Below are positions 15,280 through 24,847 of a stretch of DNA of 64,000 nucleotides, one piece after another (position 1 is the first letter of the stretch; each line of letters opens with the position of its first letter). The position numbers and the translations under genes are program-made. The notes beneath the pieces are model-generated. The model worked only from the letters and a program-made list of their open reading frames with translations, was not told where the DNA came from and did not search any database. The DNA lies in contig PBIO01000031.1 of the NCBI GenBank assembly GCA_002720865.1, positions 310,001 to 374,000 on the forward strand. The letters are read 5' to 3'. The stretch comes from Halobacteriovorax sp. Its GTDB lineage: Bacteria > Bdellovibrionota > Bacteriovoracia > Bacteriovoracales > Bacteriovoracaceae.

Positions 15280-17664
15280 ATGCTCTCTAAGAAGTTAAAA
15301 TTCACTCTAATACTCGGTGGGCTGGCCCTATCCTTCCTTATCCTTGAGGTCGGTTTACGTCTTACAGGGTACCTGATGATCTCAGCGAGGGAGGTACCGC
15401 TTGGGCAGAAAGATCGGGAGAGTTTTCTCTTAGCTAAGAATGACACAGAGAAAATTAGAATAATGGCCATAGGGGATTCAACCACAAATGGGGGAACCCT
15501 TCCTCTTCAAGATACTTATCCTTTTATGCTTTATGATCTTATTCAAGAGTCAGAGTATAAAGATAAGGTAACCGTCGCGAATCACGGGCGCTGTGAATAC
15601 AACAGCTCCATGACTTTAAATCAAATTAAACATGAACTTGATGACTATGATCCCCATGTGGTTTTACTTTTGACAGGGGAGGCTGATCGTTTCAATCCTC
15701 TAGGTCTAGAAGAAGAGCTTGAAGGGGTTGGTTCAAGTGTGAAGTTAGAATCTTTTCTTCTAAATTTTAGAGTCTACAAACTTATAAGAGGATTAATTGT
15801 TAATCTAACTTATAAATACATAGTTAAAGATAATTCAATGTACTCCAATGATGACTTTGCTCAAAATCAAAAAAATATAGAGCATATGTTTTTGGCCTTT
15901 GACCTAGCTCAGAAAAAGAAATTTGATTTGGCCAAGAAAGAGTTGGCAAAAGTTATTCCACCCATTCCAGATCATCTTATGCCAAAGCTAAAGAAAAATC
16001 TTATTTCTGATTTTGGAGCAATCTTAGAGTATCCCCAAGTAAGTCAGCTTTCTTATATGATAGGTAAACAGCAGTACGCTGATGTGGTTTCACTATCAAT
16101 GGAGTACTTGAAAGGTCATCCTTACGCTCTTTATGACGAAAATAGGGACGGGGTTATTTACTCATTGTTCTGGGCCTTAGACTTTCAGAGTGACTATAGC
16201 GCTCAGGAGCTCCTAGTGGAAGTTCTTAAACTTGGAGAGCGTTTTCCTCAGGCTACGAAAAAGAAGCCCTATCTAAACTTTGTAAGAAGATTAAAAAATT
16301 ACGACAAAATCATGAAAGTCGTGGATCAAAGAAGAGAAAAAAATATTGAAGAAATGCTGAAACTTTTTAAAGAGAAAAATATTGAGGTCTTGGTTTTAAA
16401 TTATCCAGCAGAGTTTACCAAAGCTAATCAGTCATTACTTGAACAAGCCCGAAAGAATAACCTGGAGTTTGTTGACTTGAGGAGTCATTTTAAAAAGCTA
16501 ATCGAGAGGGATGGAAGGGGAGCATGGCTACTTGATGACGAACATCCAACGGTGAAGGGAAATAGTGAACTGGCAAAAAAAGTTTTAGATAAACTAAAAC
16601 CTATTCTCCAAAAAAAAATAAAACCAGAGAATAAGAAAAAAACTATGAAATTTAAGATCACGGCCTGGGACGGATATACTCCAAGTCATGTTATTGAGGA
16701 ATTTAAAAAGCAAATCTTACTTAAATACGGTGTTGATTTAGATGTTGAGATTTTTTTGCCTGAAAATGAAGAGCAAATGTACAACAAACTTTTGAATAAT
16801 GAAGTTCATGTGATGGCCGCTTCTCATTATTTGTTTCGCGATCCACTCTATCAATATTTTCCCAAAAAACTACTTAGACCAATTGATTTAGAAAAAATAA
16901 GTAATTATAAAAATTTATATAGGCCTTTTAAAAACTTAAGCTTTGAAAAAAATAATGGGGAATTTTACGGTGTACCCTTAGCACATGCAGCTTATCGATT
17001 AGTTTATAATAAGGCCCATTGGAAGACCCCCCCTAGTTCTTGGTCAGTTCTTTTTGATCCCCGCAATGACGGCACTTACACAGTGAGCTCATATTACTTT
17101 GAAACAAATAATTATATCGCCGCGCTTGTCGCGGGAATAGATAGAGCAAAATTGCACGATCATAATTTTTATAAAAACGACATTAAGAATCTTCTTAAGG
17201 AATTGGCAAAAGGTTCCAATGGTTATTGGGGGAATTTGGAAAAACCTAATGATATTAAAGGAAGAAAAGTTGCTGCCGCTTTTGGGAATTTTATTCATAA
17301 ATTAAAAGAAGATGGAGAGGATTGGGGCTTTGCAATCCCTAAAGAGGGAGAACCAGCCTATCTAGATTATTTCGTTATCTCATCTATGGTGAGAGATGGC
17401 AGTTTATTATCAAAGGTCTCTCATGAATGGGTTAATTTTAGTCTTACTCCTTTTTATCAAATGGAAGTGGTCGTAAAAGGGTTAGGTGAGATGCCAGTTA
17501 CAGAAGATATAAAAGAATCTTTAACTGATGAGCAGATTAAAAGATTTCACCTTGATGATCCTGATTATATTGGGACTAAAAGTTTTTTCTGGAAGGCCAG
17601 ATCTCTTGAAACTCTAAAGTGGCAGGAAGAGACTTGGAATAAGGCTATTGAAGAAGTGAGATAG
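15280..17664 (+). CDS. membrane-anchored SGNH hydrolase fused to PotD-like solute-binding protein
   Basis: This 794-residue protein has two unrelated halves. After one N-terminal membrane segment (~8-30) comes an SGNH/GDSL esterase-like domain: Gly-Asp-Ser at 65-67 with the nucleophile S67, and Asp-Asp-Glu-His at 419-422 supplying the Asp/His. The usual Gly-x-Asn-Asp block III reads Gly-Glu-Ala-Asp, so the oxyanion Asn is not obvious. A helical insertion occupies ~190-345. From about residue 457 (starting at a Met) the sequence becomes a type-2 periplasmic binding protein like spermidine/putrescine PotD, with Tyr-Gly-Val-Pro-Leu-Ala and Asn-Asp-Ile-Lys-Gly-Arg segments. The C-terminus overlaps the convergent PfkB gene by 20 bases. 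Confidence 0.75.
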   Translation: MLSKKLKFTLILGGLALSFLILEVGLRLTGYLMISAREVPLGQKDRESFLLAKNDTEKIRIMAIGDSTTNGGTLPLQDTYPFMLYDLIQESEYKDKVTVANHGRCEYNSSMTLNQIKHELDDYDPHVVLLLTGEADRFNPLGLEEELEGVGSSVKLESFLLNFRVYKLIRGLIVNLTYKYIVKDNSMYSNDDFAQNQKNIEHMFLAFDLAQKKKFDLAKKELAKVIPPIPDHLMPKLKKNLISDFGAILEYPQVSQLSYMIGKQQYADVVSLSMEYLKGHPYALYDENRDGVIYSLFWALDFQSDYSAQELLVEVLKLGERFPQATKKKPYLNFVRRLKNYDKIMKVVDQRREKNIEEMLKLFKEKNIEVLVLNYPAEFTKANQSLLEQARKNNLEFVDLRSHFKKLIERDGRGAWLLDDEHPTVKGNSELAKKVLDKLKPILQKKIKPENKKKTMKFKITAWDGYTPSHVIEEFKKQILLKYGVDLDVEIFLPENEEQMYNKLLNNEVHVMAASHYLFRDPLYQYFPKKLLRPIDLEKISNYKNLYRPFKNLSFEKNNGEFYGVPLAHAAYRLVYNKAHWKTPPSSWSVLFDPRNDGTYTVSSYYFETNNYIAALVAGIDRAKLHDHNFYKNDIKNLLKELAKGSNGYWGNLEKPNDIKGRKVAAAFGNFIHKLKEDGEDWGFAIPKEGEPAYLDYFVISSMVRDGSLLSKVSHEWVNFSLTPFYQMEVVVKGLGEMPVTEDIKESLTDEQIKRFHLDDPDYIGTKSFFWKARSLETLKWQEETWNKAIEEVR

Positions 17665-18475
17665 GTCCTGGCCCTAAGTGACTAACCTGTTGAGCCCCAC
17701 CATGGCAGGCGATTTCTAAGCTTTTTTGAAGAGTTTTCTCATTGATGATATGAGAATGTAAAAAATGGGCGAAAAACGCGTCCCCTGCGCCTGTTGAATC
17801 TACTATTTGAAATATTTCAGGAGCTTCACTAAAAAGCTCTATTCCCTTGTTGAAAACCCTTGCTCCTCGAGAACCCATTGTTTCAACCAAGATCAGTTCG
17901 TAATCCTCACTAGACTTTCTTAAGAATTCTCTTTTTTCTTTATCAGAGGATTCACTTGAAAATTGAGCGTAGCTTAAGCTTGGGAAAAACTTCTTAGCAA
18001 CCTCTAGGTCTCCATCATAATCTGATAGGTTTCCAAAGTCACAAGCTAGCTTAGCTTTAGGGTTGAGATCCAAGAGACTTTGGGTCATCAGTTCTACTTG
18101 TTTAAAAAAAGGAAAGAGGATTAATTCAAACCGAGATAAAAAGAATTTGCCTAAATCTTCACAAGTAAACTCTGTTAGGACACCCCCTACATAATCGTGA
18201 AGATGTCTCTCTCCATTTTCATCTATGGTAATTGGTTGTCTTGGAAGTTCACCTTCAAGTATTTTTAAGCGCATTTCGATGGTTAAAGTCTCTAAATATT
18301 TTTGAGCTTCTTTTGAATTTTGATCGTTTCCAAGAGGAATATAAAGGGCGGTTTCTTTATGACCTAATTTTTCGTTTAACTGCCTGGCCACATTTAATGA
18401 GCAGCCACCGAAAAAACTTTTATTTTCTTTAAGATAAGTATCGAGACTCAAATCACCAAGGCATAGGACTTTCAT
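17645..18475 (-). CDS. PfkB-family carbohydrate kinase
   Basis: This 276-residue ribokinase-like sugar kinase has the N-terminal Gly-Asp-Leu-Ser-Leu-Asp and Phe-Phe-Gly-Gly-Cys-Ser-Leu-Asn-Val-Ala sugar-binding region. Near the C-terminus is the PfkB signature Asp-Ser-Thr-Gly-Ala-Gly-Asp-Ala-Phe with the catalytic Asp. It is on the short side for the family, similar to fructoselysine-kinase-like members. It overlaps the upstream BtpA/SgcQ-like gene by 4 bases, so the two form an operon, probably handling one phosphorylated sugar or nucleoside derivative. The substrate is unknown. Confidence 0.85.
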   Translation of the reverse strand: MKVLCLGDLSLDTYLKENKSFFGGCSLNVARQLNEKLGHKETALYIPLGNDQNSKEAQKYLETLTIEMRLKILEGELPRQPITIDENGERHLHDYVGGVLTEFTCEDLGKFFLSRFELILFPFFKQVELMTQSLLDLNPKAKLACDFGNLSDYDGDLEVAKKFFPSLSYAQFSSESSDKEKREFLRKSSEDYELILVETMGSRGARVFNKGIELFSEAPEIFQIVDSTGAGDAFFAHFLHSHIINEKTLQKSLEIACHGGAQQVSHLGPGPISLLQ

Positions 18476-19254
18476 GACTTAAAAACAACTTCCGCAAGCT
18501 TGGCAGCTTTTTTATAAGTGATGATTGAGTTTTCCATAAGACTTGTACCTACGAGTGCACCATCAGCAATCTTTAAGATTTCCTCTGCGTTTTCGTGAGA
18601 GAAGCCGCTACCCACCAGCACCATTTTATCGGGAACAGCATTTTTAGCTTCTGTTAAATCCGTTAAATCCACCGCTTCTCCAGTGGCGTTTCCAGATACT
18701 ACAATGGCGTCTGCACCAGCAGAAATAGCCTGTTTTGCTGATTCCGCTATTGTTTTTTCTTCACGCATTTGAGCATATTTAACCTGGATATCTGCGAAGA
18801 CTAAAATATCATTCGCTTTTATTTGATCTCTATAGTTTTTGAACTCATCTGTATCAACCTCAAGTTCTCCATATTCCTCTCGAAACATTTTATCGACCCA
18901 ATAATCAGTTCTAATAAACTGAAGGCCGCTGGCCTTAGCCGTGGCAAGAGAAGCTTTCGGGTCATTGATAAGATATTCGACACCTAGGGGGAAGTCCGGG
19001 TACTCAAGTTTTAAGCGAGAGGCGACGGCCGTCATACTCGCAATTTGTTCGGGCCTTGCAAAGGTAGTATAGGGCCGGTCATTTTCATTTTCTAAAAGTA
19101 GACCCGTTAGCCCCGCTTTCTTAATAGCCTCAATCTCTTTTTTTGCATGAAGATAAAGAGCTTCTTGCCCTTTATAGAGCTCCTTTCCGAGAAGACCTGG
19201 GAGATGAGAAACCCCAAAAATATACTTTTGCCCACTTCTATATTTGATCATCAA
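18472..19254 (-). CDS. BtpA/SgcQ-family TIM-barrel protein
   Basis: This 260-residue protein matches the BtpA/SgcQ family: Gly-Val-Ser-His-Leu-Pro-Gly near the start, Leu-Leu-Leu-Glu-Asn-Glu-Asn-Asp, Phe-Ile-Arg-Thr-Asp, and a C-terminal phosphate-binding-like Val-Gly-Ser-Gly-Phe then Gly-Ala-Leu-Val-Gly-Thr-Ser. Family members include the photosystem-I biogenesis protein BtpA and the sugar-operon protein SgcQ; the reaction is not established. Pairing with a PfkB kinase (ATGA overlap) suggests a sugar-related role here. It is cytoplasmic. Confidence 0.8.
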   Translation of the reverse strand: MMIKYRSGQKYIFGVSHLPGLLGKELYKGQEALYLHAKKEIEAIKKAGLTGLLLENENDRPYTTFARPEQIASMTAVASRLKLEYPDFPLGVEYLINDPKASLATAKASGLQFIRTDYWVDKMFREEYGELEVDTDEFKNYRDQIKANDILVFADIQVKYAQMREEKTIAESAKQAISAGADAIVVSGNATGEAVDLTDLTEAKNAVPDKMVLVGSGFSHENAEEILKIADGALVGTSLMENSIITYKKAAKLAEVVFKS

Positions 19255-19402
19255 TCGACTCTAATGGAAGAAGTAATTCTCGTAATTTCGCATCACACAG
19301 AAGAATTTGGATTTGCCTTTTATATATTTATGACGCATATGGTTGTAAGTAGTTTTTTTAGATGCTTGAGAAGCTAGTTCGGACACTATAGAATTTATAA
19401 GT

Positions 19403-21016
19403 ATGGAAAAAAACTGGTTTATTTTCAAAGGTGACCACCACTTAGGTCCCTTTTCGAGCGAAGATTTAGTGCGGATGCTCGGACATGAAAAAGCTAAACC
19501 AGACGACCTTATCTGGAAAGAAGGGGAGGCTGATTGGCTTCCTTTAAAAAGTCATCCGGCCCTCTTGGCCTATTTCGAACCACCTGTAAAAGAGCCTGTT
19601 AAAAAGCCTGAACCAGTTAAAGAAGAGTTCGTTCTTAAAGAACCAGTTGTGGAAGAAGTCTTAGAGGAAGAAGAGGAAATTCTACCTCCTCCACTGCCAC
19701 CGCTTCCAGTAGTGGAAGAAATTGAAGTAGATGAAGGACCTCCTCCGCTTCCGCCTCTGCCTGAGATTGAACCTGAGCCTGAAGTGGAGCCGTTGCTTGA
19801 AGAAGAGATTGAGTTTGTAGAGCTAAGCAGAGAAGAGCTTGAGCAAGAGCCGGCCGAAGAAGAGAAGCTGATTTTTGATGACTTCTCCTATGATGAGGAA
19901 GACTTAGAAGACGAAGATGATGAGGTCACTCAAGATAAAATAGTAATGCCAGAGGGCATCTGGGAAGAAGCCCCATCCTGGCAAAAGGCGGCTATGGTTT
20001 CTTCATTGGTACTTGGTCTTTTGATGAGCCTCTACTTTTTTAATTGGGAGGGAAGCGATGGCTCTGCTGCCTTATTTTCTGGTTTAAGTAGCGCTAAAAA
20101 ACGAGACCTTATTAAAGTGACAAATACCAGTCCAAAAATAGGTGTAAAGGCTAAGTTGGCCCTTTCAAATACTGGCAATGAAATCTGGCTTGGTACTAAT
20201 ATTAAAACCGAAGCGATTTTATATTTAACTTTAAGGTCTAGAGAGGGAAGAGTTCTTTCAACGGATAAAGAAGAAATTGAACTGCGATCAGTCGGGGAGT
20301 TAAAAAACGGTGGAGCGAAGTTTAGAAAAATAGAACTAATAAAAGGTCCGCGTATTTCTGAGGGAGAGTATGAGGGAGAAATTGTGGGCTACGCAACTGG
20401 GCTTAAGAGTCGTCTGGTTCAGGCCTTGAGCAAATATGAATTCGGTAAGACGCTTAAGTTCGTGAAAAACTTCAAACCAGAGTTGAAATTAAGTATTCCT
20501 TTTCTCTATACGACTAAGCCTATTTCAGAGTTTGAAGAAAAACTTAAAATTATTAAAGAAAAGAAAAAGGAAGATCTGGCAAAGCCTTATAAAGAAATTA
20601 TAGAAAGGCATAAAACCTTTAGTGGGCTCTTAAATAATATCAAGAATATGTACTCGAGTTCTTTAAAGAAAATGAAAAAAGGAAAGGACGTAAGATTATT
20701 TGAGAGACGTTATGCCATGGAGGTGGAACCGATTTTAAAAGACTTACTACTTGATTCAAATAGACAGCATATTAAGCTAATAAACCGCGATAAAAAACGC
20801 TCTGAAGATTATTTAAAATTAGTTGAAGAAGGTAAGCAGATAGGAATATTAGTTAGCGATATCGTAACTCGAACCAGAAAATACGGTAAAATGACCAACA
20901 AAAAGAGGATAAAGCTTGAGGGAATCTTTGCCCCCCGAATCGAGGAAATCCTCAGCATTAGCCAAGAGGATGTTAAAAGACTCGAAGAAGAAAAAAAGCA
21001 GATTTTAGCTAATTAG
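19403..21016 (+). CDS. GYF-domain (GYF_2) single-pass membrane protein with Pro/Glu-rich linker
   Basis: This 537-residue protein begins with a GYF_2/DUF4339-like module (residues 1-60: Trp-Phe-Ile-Phe-Lys ... Gly-Pro-Phe-Ser ... Trp-Lys-Glu-Gly-Glu-Ala-Asp-Trp). A long acidic linker with runs such as Pro-Pro-Pro-Leu-Pro-Pro-Leu-Pro follows at ~63-180, then a membrane segment (~198-214). The extracytoplasmic part has a beta-sandwich (~225-320) and a highly charged helical C-terminus. GYF modules bind proline-rich peptides, so the internal polyproline linker could be a self-ligand. No partner is known. The last 12 bases overlap the convergent hydrolase gene. Confidence 0.75.
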   Translation: MEKNWFIFKGDHHLGPFSSEDLVRMLGHEKAKPDDLIWKEGEADWLPLKSHPALLAYFEPPVKEPVKKPEPVKEEFVLKEPVVEEVLEEEEEILPPPLPPLPVVEEIEVDEGPPPLPPLPEIEPEPEVEPLLEEEIEFVELSREELEQEPAEEEKLIFDDFSYDEEDLEDEDDEVTQDKIVMPEGIWEEAPSWQKAAMVSSLVLGLLMSLYFFNWEGSDGSAALFSGLSSAKKRDLIKVTNTSPKIGVKAKLALSNTGNEIWLGTNIKTEAILYLTLRSREGRVLSTDKEEIELRSVGELKNGGAKFRKIELIKGPRISEGEYEGEIVGYATGLKSRLVQALSKYEFGKTLKFVKNFKPELKLSIPFLYTTKPISEFEEKLKIIKEKKKEDLAKPYKEIIERHKTFSGLLNNIKNMYSSSLKKMKKGKDVRLFERRYAMEVEPILKDLLLDSNRQHIKLINRDKKRSEDYLKLVEEGKQIGILVSDIVTRTRKYGKMTNKKRIKLEGIFAPRIEEILSISQEDVKRLEEEKKQILAN

Positions 21017-21883
21017 GTAGGCTGCCTGATTCTTAGCCTCTCCAGTATTGTCGCATAAATATTTTCCCCGTTCATTTTTTAATACTGAGGATCCCCAAAA
21101 TTTAGGGTCATGCTCAAAGATGACCTTTAAGTTTTTTTCCATAACAAAATCTAAAAAGATTCTTTTATATTTAGTCGTAACTCCAGGTTCAATATCGTAA
21201 CCCATGACCCAAGGGACATGAACATGATTGCTTGTAGGAATTAGGTCAGCTAGATAAATAAATTGGCTAGTATAGGGATGCATTAAATAAGGAGTATGAC
21301 CAAAAGAGCATTTAAATTTAAGCTCATCGTCGCCAATTTTAATAAGATTTCCTTCTTCACCGGAATGCCATTTTATAAGTTTATTGTTTTCGTAATACTC
21401 AATGATCGGTTTAAAGTTTTTTACGTGAAAGCTACCCGCATCTCTTTCCGTTGGGTTAAGGGCATAGTCGTAATGATCTTTATGCACATGAAGGGTGGCG
21501 TTTTTAAAGACCGGGACCCAGTTTTCTCCATCCTTAAGGCCAATTCCACCCACATGATCAAAATGAAGATGGCTTATGACTAAATCCGTCACATCTTCAG
21601 GAGTATGATTAATCTCAGCAAGGGCCTTAGCTAAAGGAGAGTCTTCTCCTCGAACATTAAACATCGTGTTAAATTTTTCATCGTGATAGTCCCCAATTCC
21701 CGTATCAATTATAATGAGTTTTTCCTTACTCTTGATGCACCACAAACGTAGGGCTAGATCGATTCTATTGTGCTCGTCGGCCTCATGGACCCTAGACCAC
21801 ATGGGTTTAGGGATTATTCCAAACATGGCCCCTCCATCGAGCATAAAGTGACCTGGTTCGAGTACATAATTTATATTTTCCAT
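21005..21883 (-). CDS. metallo-beta-lactamase-fold hydrolase
   Basis: This 292-residue MBL-fold enzyme has the dinuclear metal motif His-Leu-His-Phe-Asp-His at residues 105-110, a preceding Asp-Thr-Gly-Ile-Gly loop (60-64), and later conserved His and Asp residues in Gly-His-Thr-Pro and Leu-Ala-Asp-Leu. Overall layout and length resemble AiiA/lactonase-like and related MBL-fold hydrolases. No signal peptide is present, so it is cytoplasmic. The substrate cannot be told from sequence alone. It stands alone between the GYF gene and sucC. Confidence 0.85.
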   Translation of the reverse strand: MENINYVLEPGHFMLDGGAMFGIIPKPMWSRVHEADEHNRIDLALRLWCIKSKEKLIIIDTGIGDYHDEKFNTMFNVRGEDSPLAKALAEINHTPEDVTDLVISHLHFDHVGGIGLKDGENWVPVFKNATLHVHKDHYDYALNPTERDAGSFHVKNFKPIIEYYENNKLIKWHSGEEGNLIKIGDDELKFKCSFGHTPYLMHPYTSQFIYLADLIPTSNHVHVPWVMGYDIEPGVTTKYKRIFLDFVMEKNLKVIFEHDPKFWGSSVLKNERGKYLCDNTGEAKNQAAYLIS

Positions 21884-22042
21884 AAAATAACCACCGTATA
21901 AAATCAGTTAATTATTGGGCGTTGCTCCTATGAACTTGAAGGCTTACCCACTATTATGGCGCTTAATTTATACCTAGTTTAAAGATAGGAAAACCGTTTA
22001 TTTTCCTTCGATTTTATTTACCTCTATTAAGGAGTTTGATGG

Positions 22043-23224
22043 ATGAATGTCCATGAGTATCAGGCCAAAGAAATCATGAGAAACTTTGGCATCGCCACCC
22101 TAAACGGGAAAATGGCCACTTCAGTTGACGACGCTGTTAAAGCGGCAGAAGAACTTGGTGGGAACCTTTGGGTTGTTAAGGCCCAGATTCATGCTGGAGG
22201 CCGTGGTAAGGCCGGTGGTGTAAAAATCGCCAAAAGTCTGGATGAAGTAAGAGAGCACGCGACTAATATTTTAGGTGCGACCCTTATTACTCACCAAACT
22301 GGTCCAGAAGGAAAGCAAGTAAACCGTCTTTTTATTGAAGAGGGCTGTGATATTGATCACGAGTACTATGCTGGTCTTGTTCTTGACCGTGCAACTGGAA
22401 AGATTACTTTTATGGCATCTGTTGAAGGTGGTGTAGAGATTGAAAAAGTTGCTGAAGAAACTCCAGAGAAAATTATCAAAGTTGCTATAGATCCAGCTGC
22501 TGGTTTTACTCCTTTCGTAGGAAGAAAACTTGCTTACGGAATTGGCATGAAAGATAAAGACATGGTTAAGAAAGCGTCTAAGTTCTTTAAGGGCCTATAC
22601 GATCTTTATGTTGAGTCGGATTGTACCATCGCTGAAATTAACCCACTTGTTACGACTAAGTCTGGCGATGTTATCGCTCTAGACGCGAAGCTTAACTTCG
22701 ACGGGAATGCTCTTTTTAGACATCCGGATATTCTTGAGATGAGAGATGAGACTGAAGAGTCTGCTCTTGAGCTTGAGGCTGCAGAGTTTGGACTTTCATA
22801 TATTTCACTTGATGGAAGTATTGGTTGCCTTGTTAATGGTGCCGGACTTGCTATGGGTACAATGGATATTATTAAGCTTGAAGGTGGATCGCCTGCTAAC
22901 TTTTTAGACGTTGGTGGCTCAGCTACTAAAGAAGCTGTTGAAAAAGCCTTTTCAATTATCCTTTCTGATTCAAATGTTAAGGCCATTCTTGTGAACATCT
23001 TTGGTGGGATCATGAAATGTGACATTATTGCTGAAGGTGTCGTTGCTGCGGCTGCTTCACTTGAACTTAAGGTTCCACTTATCGTTAGACTTGAAGGAAC
23101 AAATGTTAACTTAGGGAAAAAGATTCTAAGTGAATCAACCCTTGATATTATCGCTGCCGAAGATTTAGGCGACGCTGCAAAGAAAGCTGTAGCAGCTGCT
23201 GCTGGTAAAGGTGGGGAGGCATAA
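22043..23224 (+). CDS. sucC: succinyl-CoA ligase beta subunit
   Basis: This 393-residue beta subunit of succinyl-CoA synthetase has the N-terminal ATP-grasp domain (His-Glu-Tyr-Gln-Ala-Lys-Glu, then [11 protein letters not shown]). Its C-terminal CoA-ligase domain carries the Val-Asn-Ile-Phe-Gly-Gly-Ile phosphate-loop motif. An AAGGAG precedes the ATG. The sucD start overlaps its stop. With sdhCAB it covers succinyl-CoA to fumarate. Full length, no anomalies. Confidence 0.97.
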   Translation: MNVHEYQAKEIMRNFGIATLNGKMATSVDDAVKAAEELGGNLWVVKAQIHAGGRGKAGGVKIAKSLDEVREHATNILGATLITHQTGPEGKQVNRLFIEEGCDIDHEYYAGLVLDRATGKITFMASVEGGVEIEKVAEETPEKIIKVAIDPAAGFTPFVGRKLAYGIGMKDKDMVKKASKFFKGLYDLYVESDCTIAEINPLVTTKSGDVIALDAKLNFDGNALFRHPDILEMRDETEESALELEAAEFGLSYISLDGSIGCLVNGAGLAMGTMDIIKLEGGSPANFLDVGGSATKEAVEKAFSIILSDSNVKAILVNIFGGIMKCDIIAEGVVAAAASLELKVPLIVRLEGTNVNLGKKILSESTLDIIAAEDLGDAAKKAVAAAAGKGGEA

Positions 23225-24102
23225 TGGCCATTTTAGTTGGAAGAGATACAAAACTTATAACTGTCGGTTTTACTGGAAAGCAGGGAACCTTTCATTCACT
23301 ACAATCTCGCGATTACGGAACTAACTTTGTTGGAGGAGTAACTCCTGGTAAAGGTGGAACTGTACACGAGGGATTTCCCGTTTTTAATACAATTTCTGAA
23401 GCGATGGAAAAGACTGAGGCCAATGCGGCCATGATCTTTGTTCCACCGCCGTTCGCAGCGGATTCAATTCTTGAATGTATTGATGCTGGAATGCCATTAA
23501 TCATCGCCATCACGGAAGGAATTCCAATTGTCGATATGATTAAAGTTAAAGCTGCTCTTAAAGGATCAAACTCAAGACTGATTGGTCCTAACTGCCCAGG
23601 AATCATCACTCCAGGTGAGTGTAAGATCGGAATTATGCCAGGTCATATTCATATGCCTGGAAAAGTTGGTGTTATTTCCCGTTCAGGAACACTTACCTAC
23701 GAAGCGGTTTTCCAGTTAACTCAAAGAGAAATTGGTCAATCAACTTGTATTGGTATTGGTGGTGACCCAGTAAATGGAACTAACTTTATTGATATGTTAG
23801 AGCTGTTTGAAAAAGATCCAGATACGGACGCCGTTATTATGATTGGTGAAATTGGTGGTTCAGCTGAAGCTGAAGCTGCTCGTTGGATTCAGAAAAATAT
23901 GACCAAACCTGTTGTTAGTTTTATCGCTGGTGCTTCTGCTCCTGCTGGTAAGAGAATGGGACATGCTGGAGCTATTATTTCTGGTGGCGATGATACGGCA
24001 GAAGCAAAATTTCGCATTCTAGAAGAGTGTGGAGTGACTATCGCTAGATCACCGGCGGAACTTGGTGAAAAAATGGAACAAGCATTAAAAGCTAGAGGGT
24101 AA
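23224..24102 (+). CDS. sucD: succinyl-CoA ligase alpha subunit
   Basis: This 292-residue alpha subunit binds CoA (Gly-Phe-Thr-Gly-Lys-Gln-Gly near the N-terminus) and is phosphorylated on the active-site His in the Gly-His-Ala-Gly-Ala motif near residue 246. Gly-Pro-Asn-Cys-Pro-Gly is the alpha-subunit signature. It is coupled to sucC by a one-base overlap and is followed 26 bases later by ndk, suggesting one sucCD-ndk transcript ending at the terminator at 24578. Confidence 0.97.
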   Translation: MAILVGRDTKLITVGFTGKQGTFHSLQSRDYGTNFVGGVTPGKGGTVHEGFPVFNTISEAMEKTEANAAMIFVPPPFAADSILECIDAGMPLIIAITEGIPIVDMIKVKAALKGSNSRLIGPNCPGIITPGECKIGIMPGHIHMPGKVGVISRSGTLTYEAVFQLTQREIGQSTCIGIGGDPVNGTNFIDMLELFEKDPDTDAVIMIGEIGGSAEAEAARWIQKNMTKPVVSFIAGASAPAGKRMGHAGAIISGGDDTAEAKFRILEECGVTIARSPAELGEKMEQALKARG

Positions 24103-24128
24103 CCTCAGTAAATTTTAAGGAGAATATT

Positions 24129-24551
24129 GTGGAAAGAACGTTAAGTATTGTTAAGCCAAACGCTGTAGAAGACAACAACATCGGTAACATCATCGCTCGT
24201 TTTGAAAAAGAAGGGCTAAGAATTGCTGCTGCAAAACTTACTCGTCTATCAAAAGAAAAAGCTGAAGGTTTTTATATCGAACATAAAGAAAGACCTTTTT
24301 TTGGATCTCTTGTTAGCTTTATGACTTCAGGACCTGTTGTACTAATGGCCCTTGAAGGTGAAAATGCAATTGCAAGAAATAGAGAAATCATGGGAGCTAC
24401 TAACCCAGCTGAAGCGGACGAAGGAACTCTTCGTAAGCTTTATGCAAAATCACTAGAAGCTAATGCTGTTCATGGATCAGATTCTAAAGCTTCTGCTGAA
24501 AGAGAAATTGCTTACTTTTTCGACAAGAACGAAGTTTGCGATAGATTCTAA
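24129..24551 (+). CDS. ndk: nucleoside-diphosphate kinase
   Basis: This 140-residue NDP kinase starts with GTG after a good AAGGAG. Typical features are [23 protein letters not shown], and the active-site His in Asn-Ala-Val-His-Gly-Ser-Asp-Ser (~residue 117). It exchanges gamma-phosphates among nucleotides. Its place after sucCD is sensible because succinyl-CoA ligase makes NTP. Full length. Confidence 0.97.
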   Translation: MERTLSIVKPNAVEDNNIGNIIARFEKEGLRIAAAKLTRLSKEKAEGFYIEHKERPFFGSLVSFMTSGPVVLMALEGENAIARNREIMGATNPAEADEGTLRKLYAKSLEANAVHGSDSKASAEREIAYFFDKNEVCDRF

Positions 24552-24577
24552 TTAAAGATTAAAATTAAATAAAAGGA

Positions 24578-24606
24578 AGGGAGCTGTACTATGGCTCCCT
24601 TTTTTT
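24578..24606. terminator. Rho-independent terminator after sucCD-ndk
   Basis: AGGGAGC (24578-24584) pairs with GCTCCCT (24594-24600) and is followed by a T-run to 24606. An A-rich tract upstream may let it also end the convergent immunity gene, whose stop is at 24605. Confidence 0.85.
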
Positions 24607-24847
24607 ATAAATGCGCTTCAAAAAAATACTGATATTTTTCAAAATCAAACTCGACCTTAAAATTTTTTGCAAAATAGAATGATTGCTCTTTGCTAATGGG
24701 GTACATATCGCTGAACTCATGATCATCAGCTAAATTAAAGAGCGCCTTAATTTCATCTAGATTGGGTGAATTGAGTTCCACTTCTTTTTCAATGAATTGG
24801 TTTTCTCCACTTGCCGGATAGATCCCAATAGTAAAACTTAGATTCAC
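24605..24847 (-). CDS. putative immunity protein for the colicin E3-like RNase
   Basis: This 80-residue acidic protein has no signal peptide. Its length is close to the ~84-residue Im3/Im6 immunity proteins that bind the E3-type RNase domain. I see no strong sequence identity to Im3; the call rests on size, acidity and position directly after the toxin. The start is GTG, overlapping the toxin stop (GTGA), with a strong AAGGAAGG 7 bases upstream. Translation of the antidote should therefore exceed that of the toxin, whose own site is weak. It stays cytoplasmic, where it would protect 16S rRNA. Confidence 0.7.
   Translation of the reverse strand: MNLSFTIGIYPASGENQFIEKEVELNSPNLDEIKALFNLADDHEFSDMYPISKEQSFYFAKNFKVEFDFEKYQYFFEAHL

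Noticed and set aside
19340..19400. TTGAGA/TATAGA as promoter of the GYF-protein gene.
   Set aside because: The spacer is only 15 bases and the hexamers are weak, so I did not list it.
22606..23025. A 139-residue minus-strand ORF inside sucC.
   Set aside because: It is a shadow of a strongly conserved gene; its Ser/Pro richness is what reversed codons of this gene would give.
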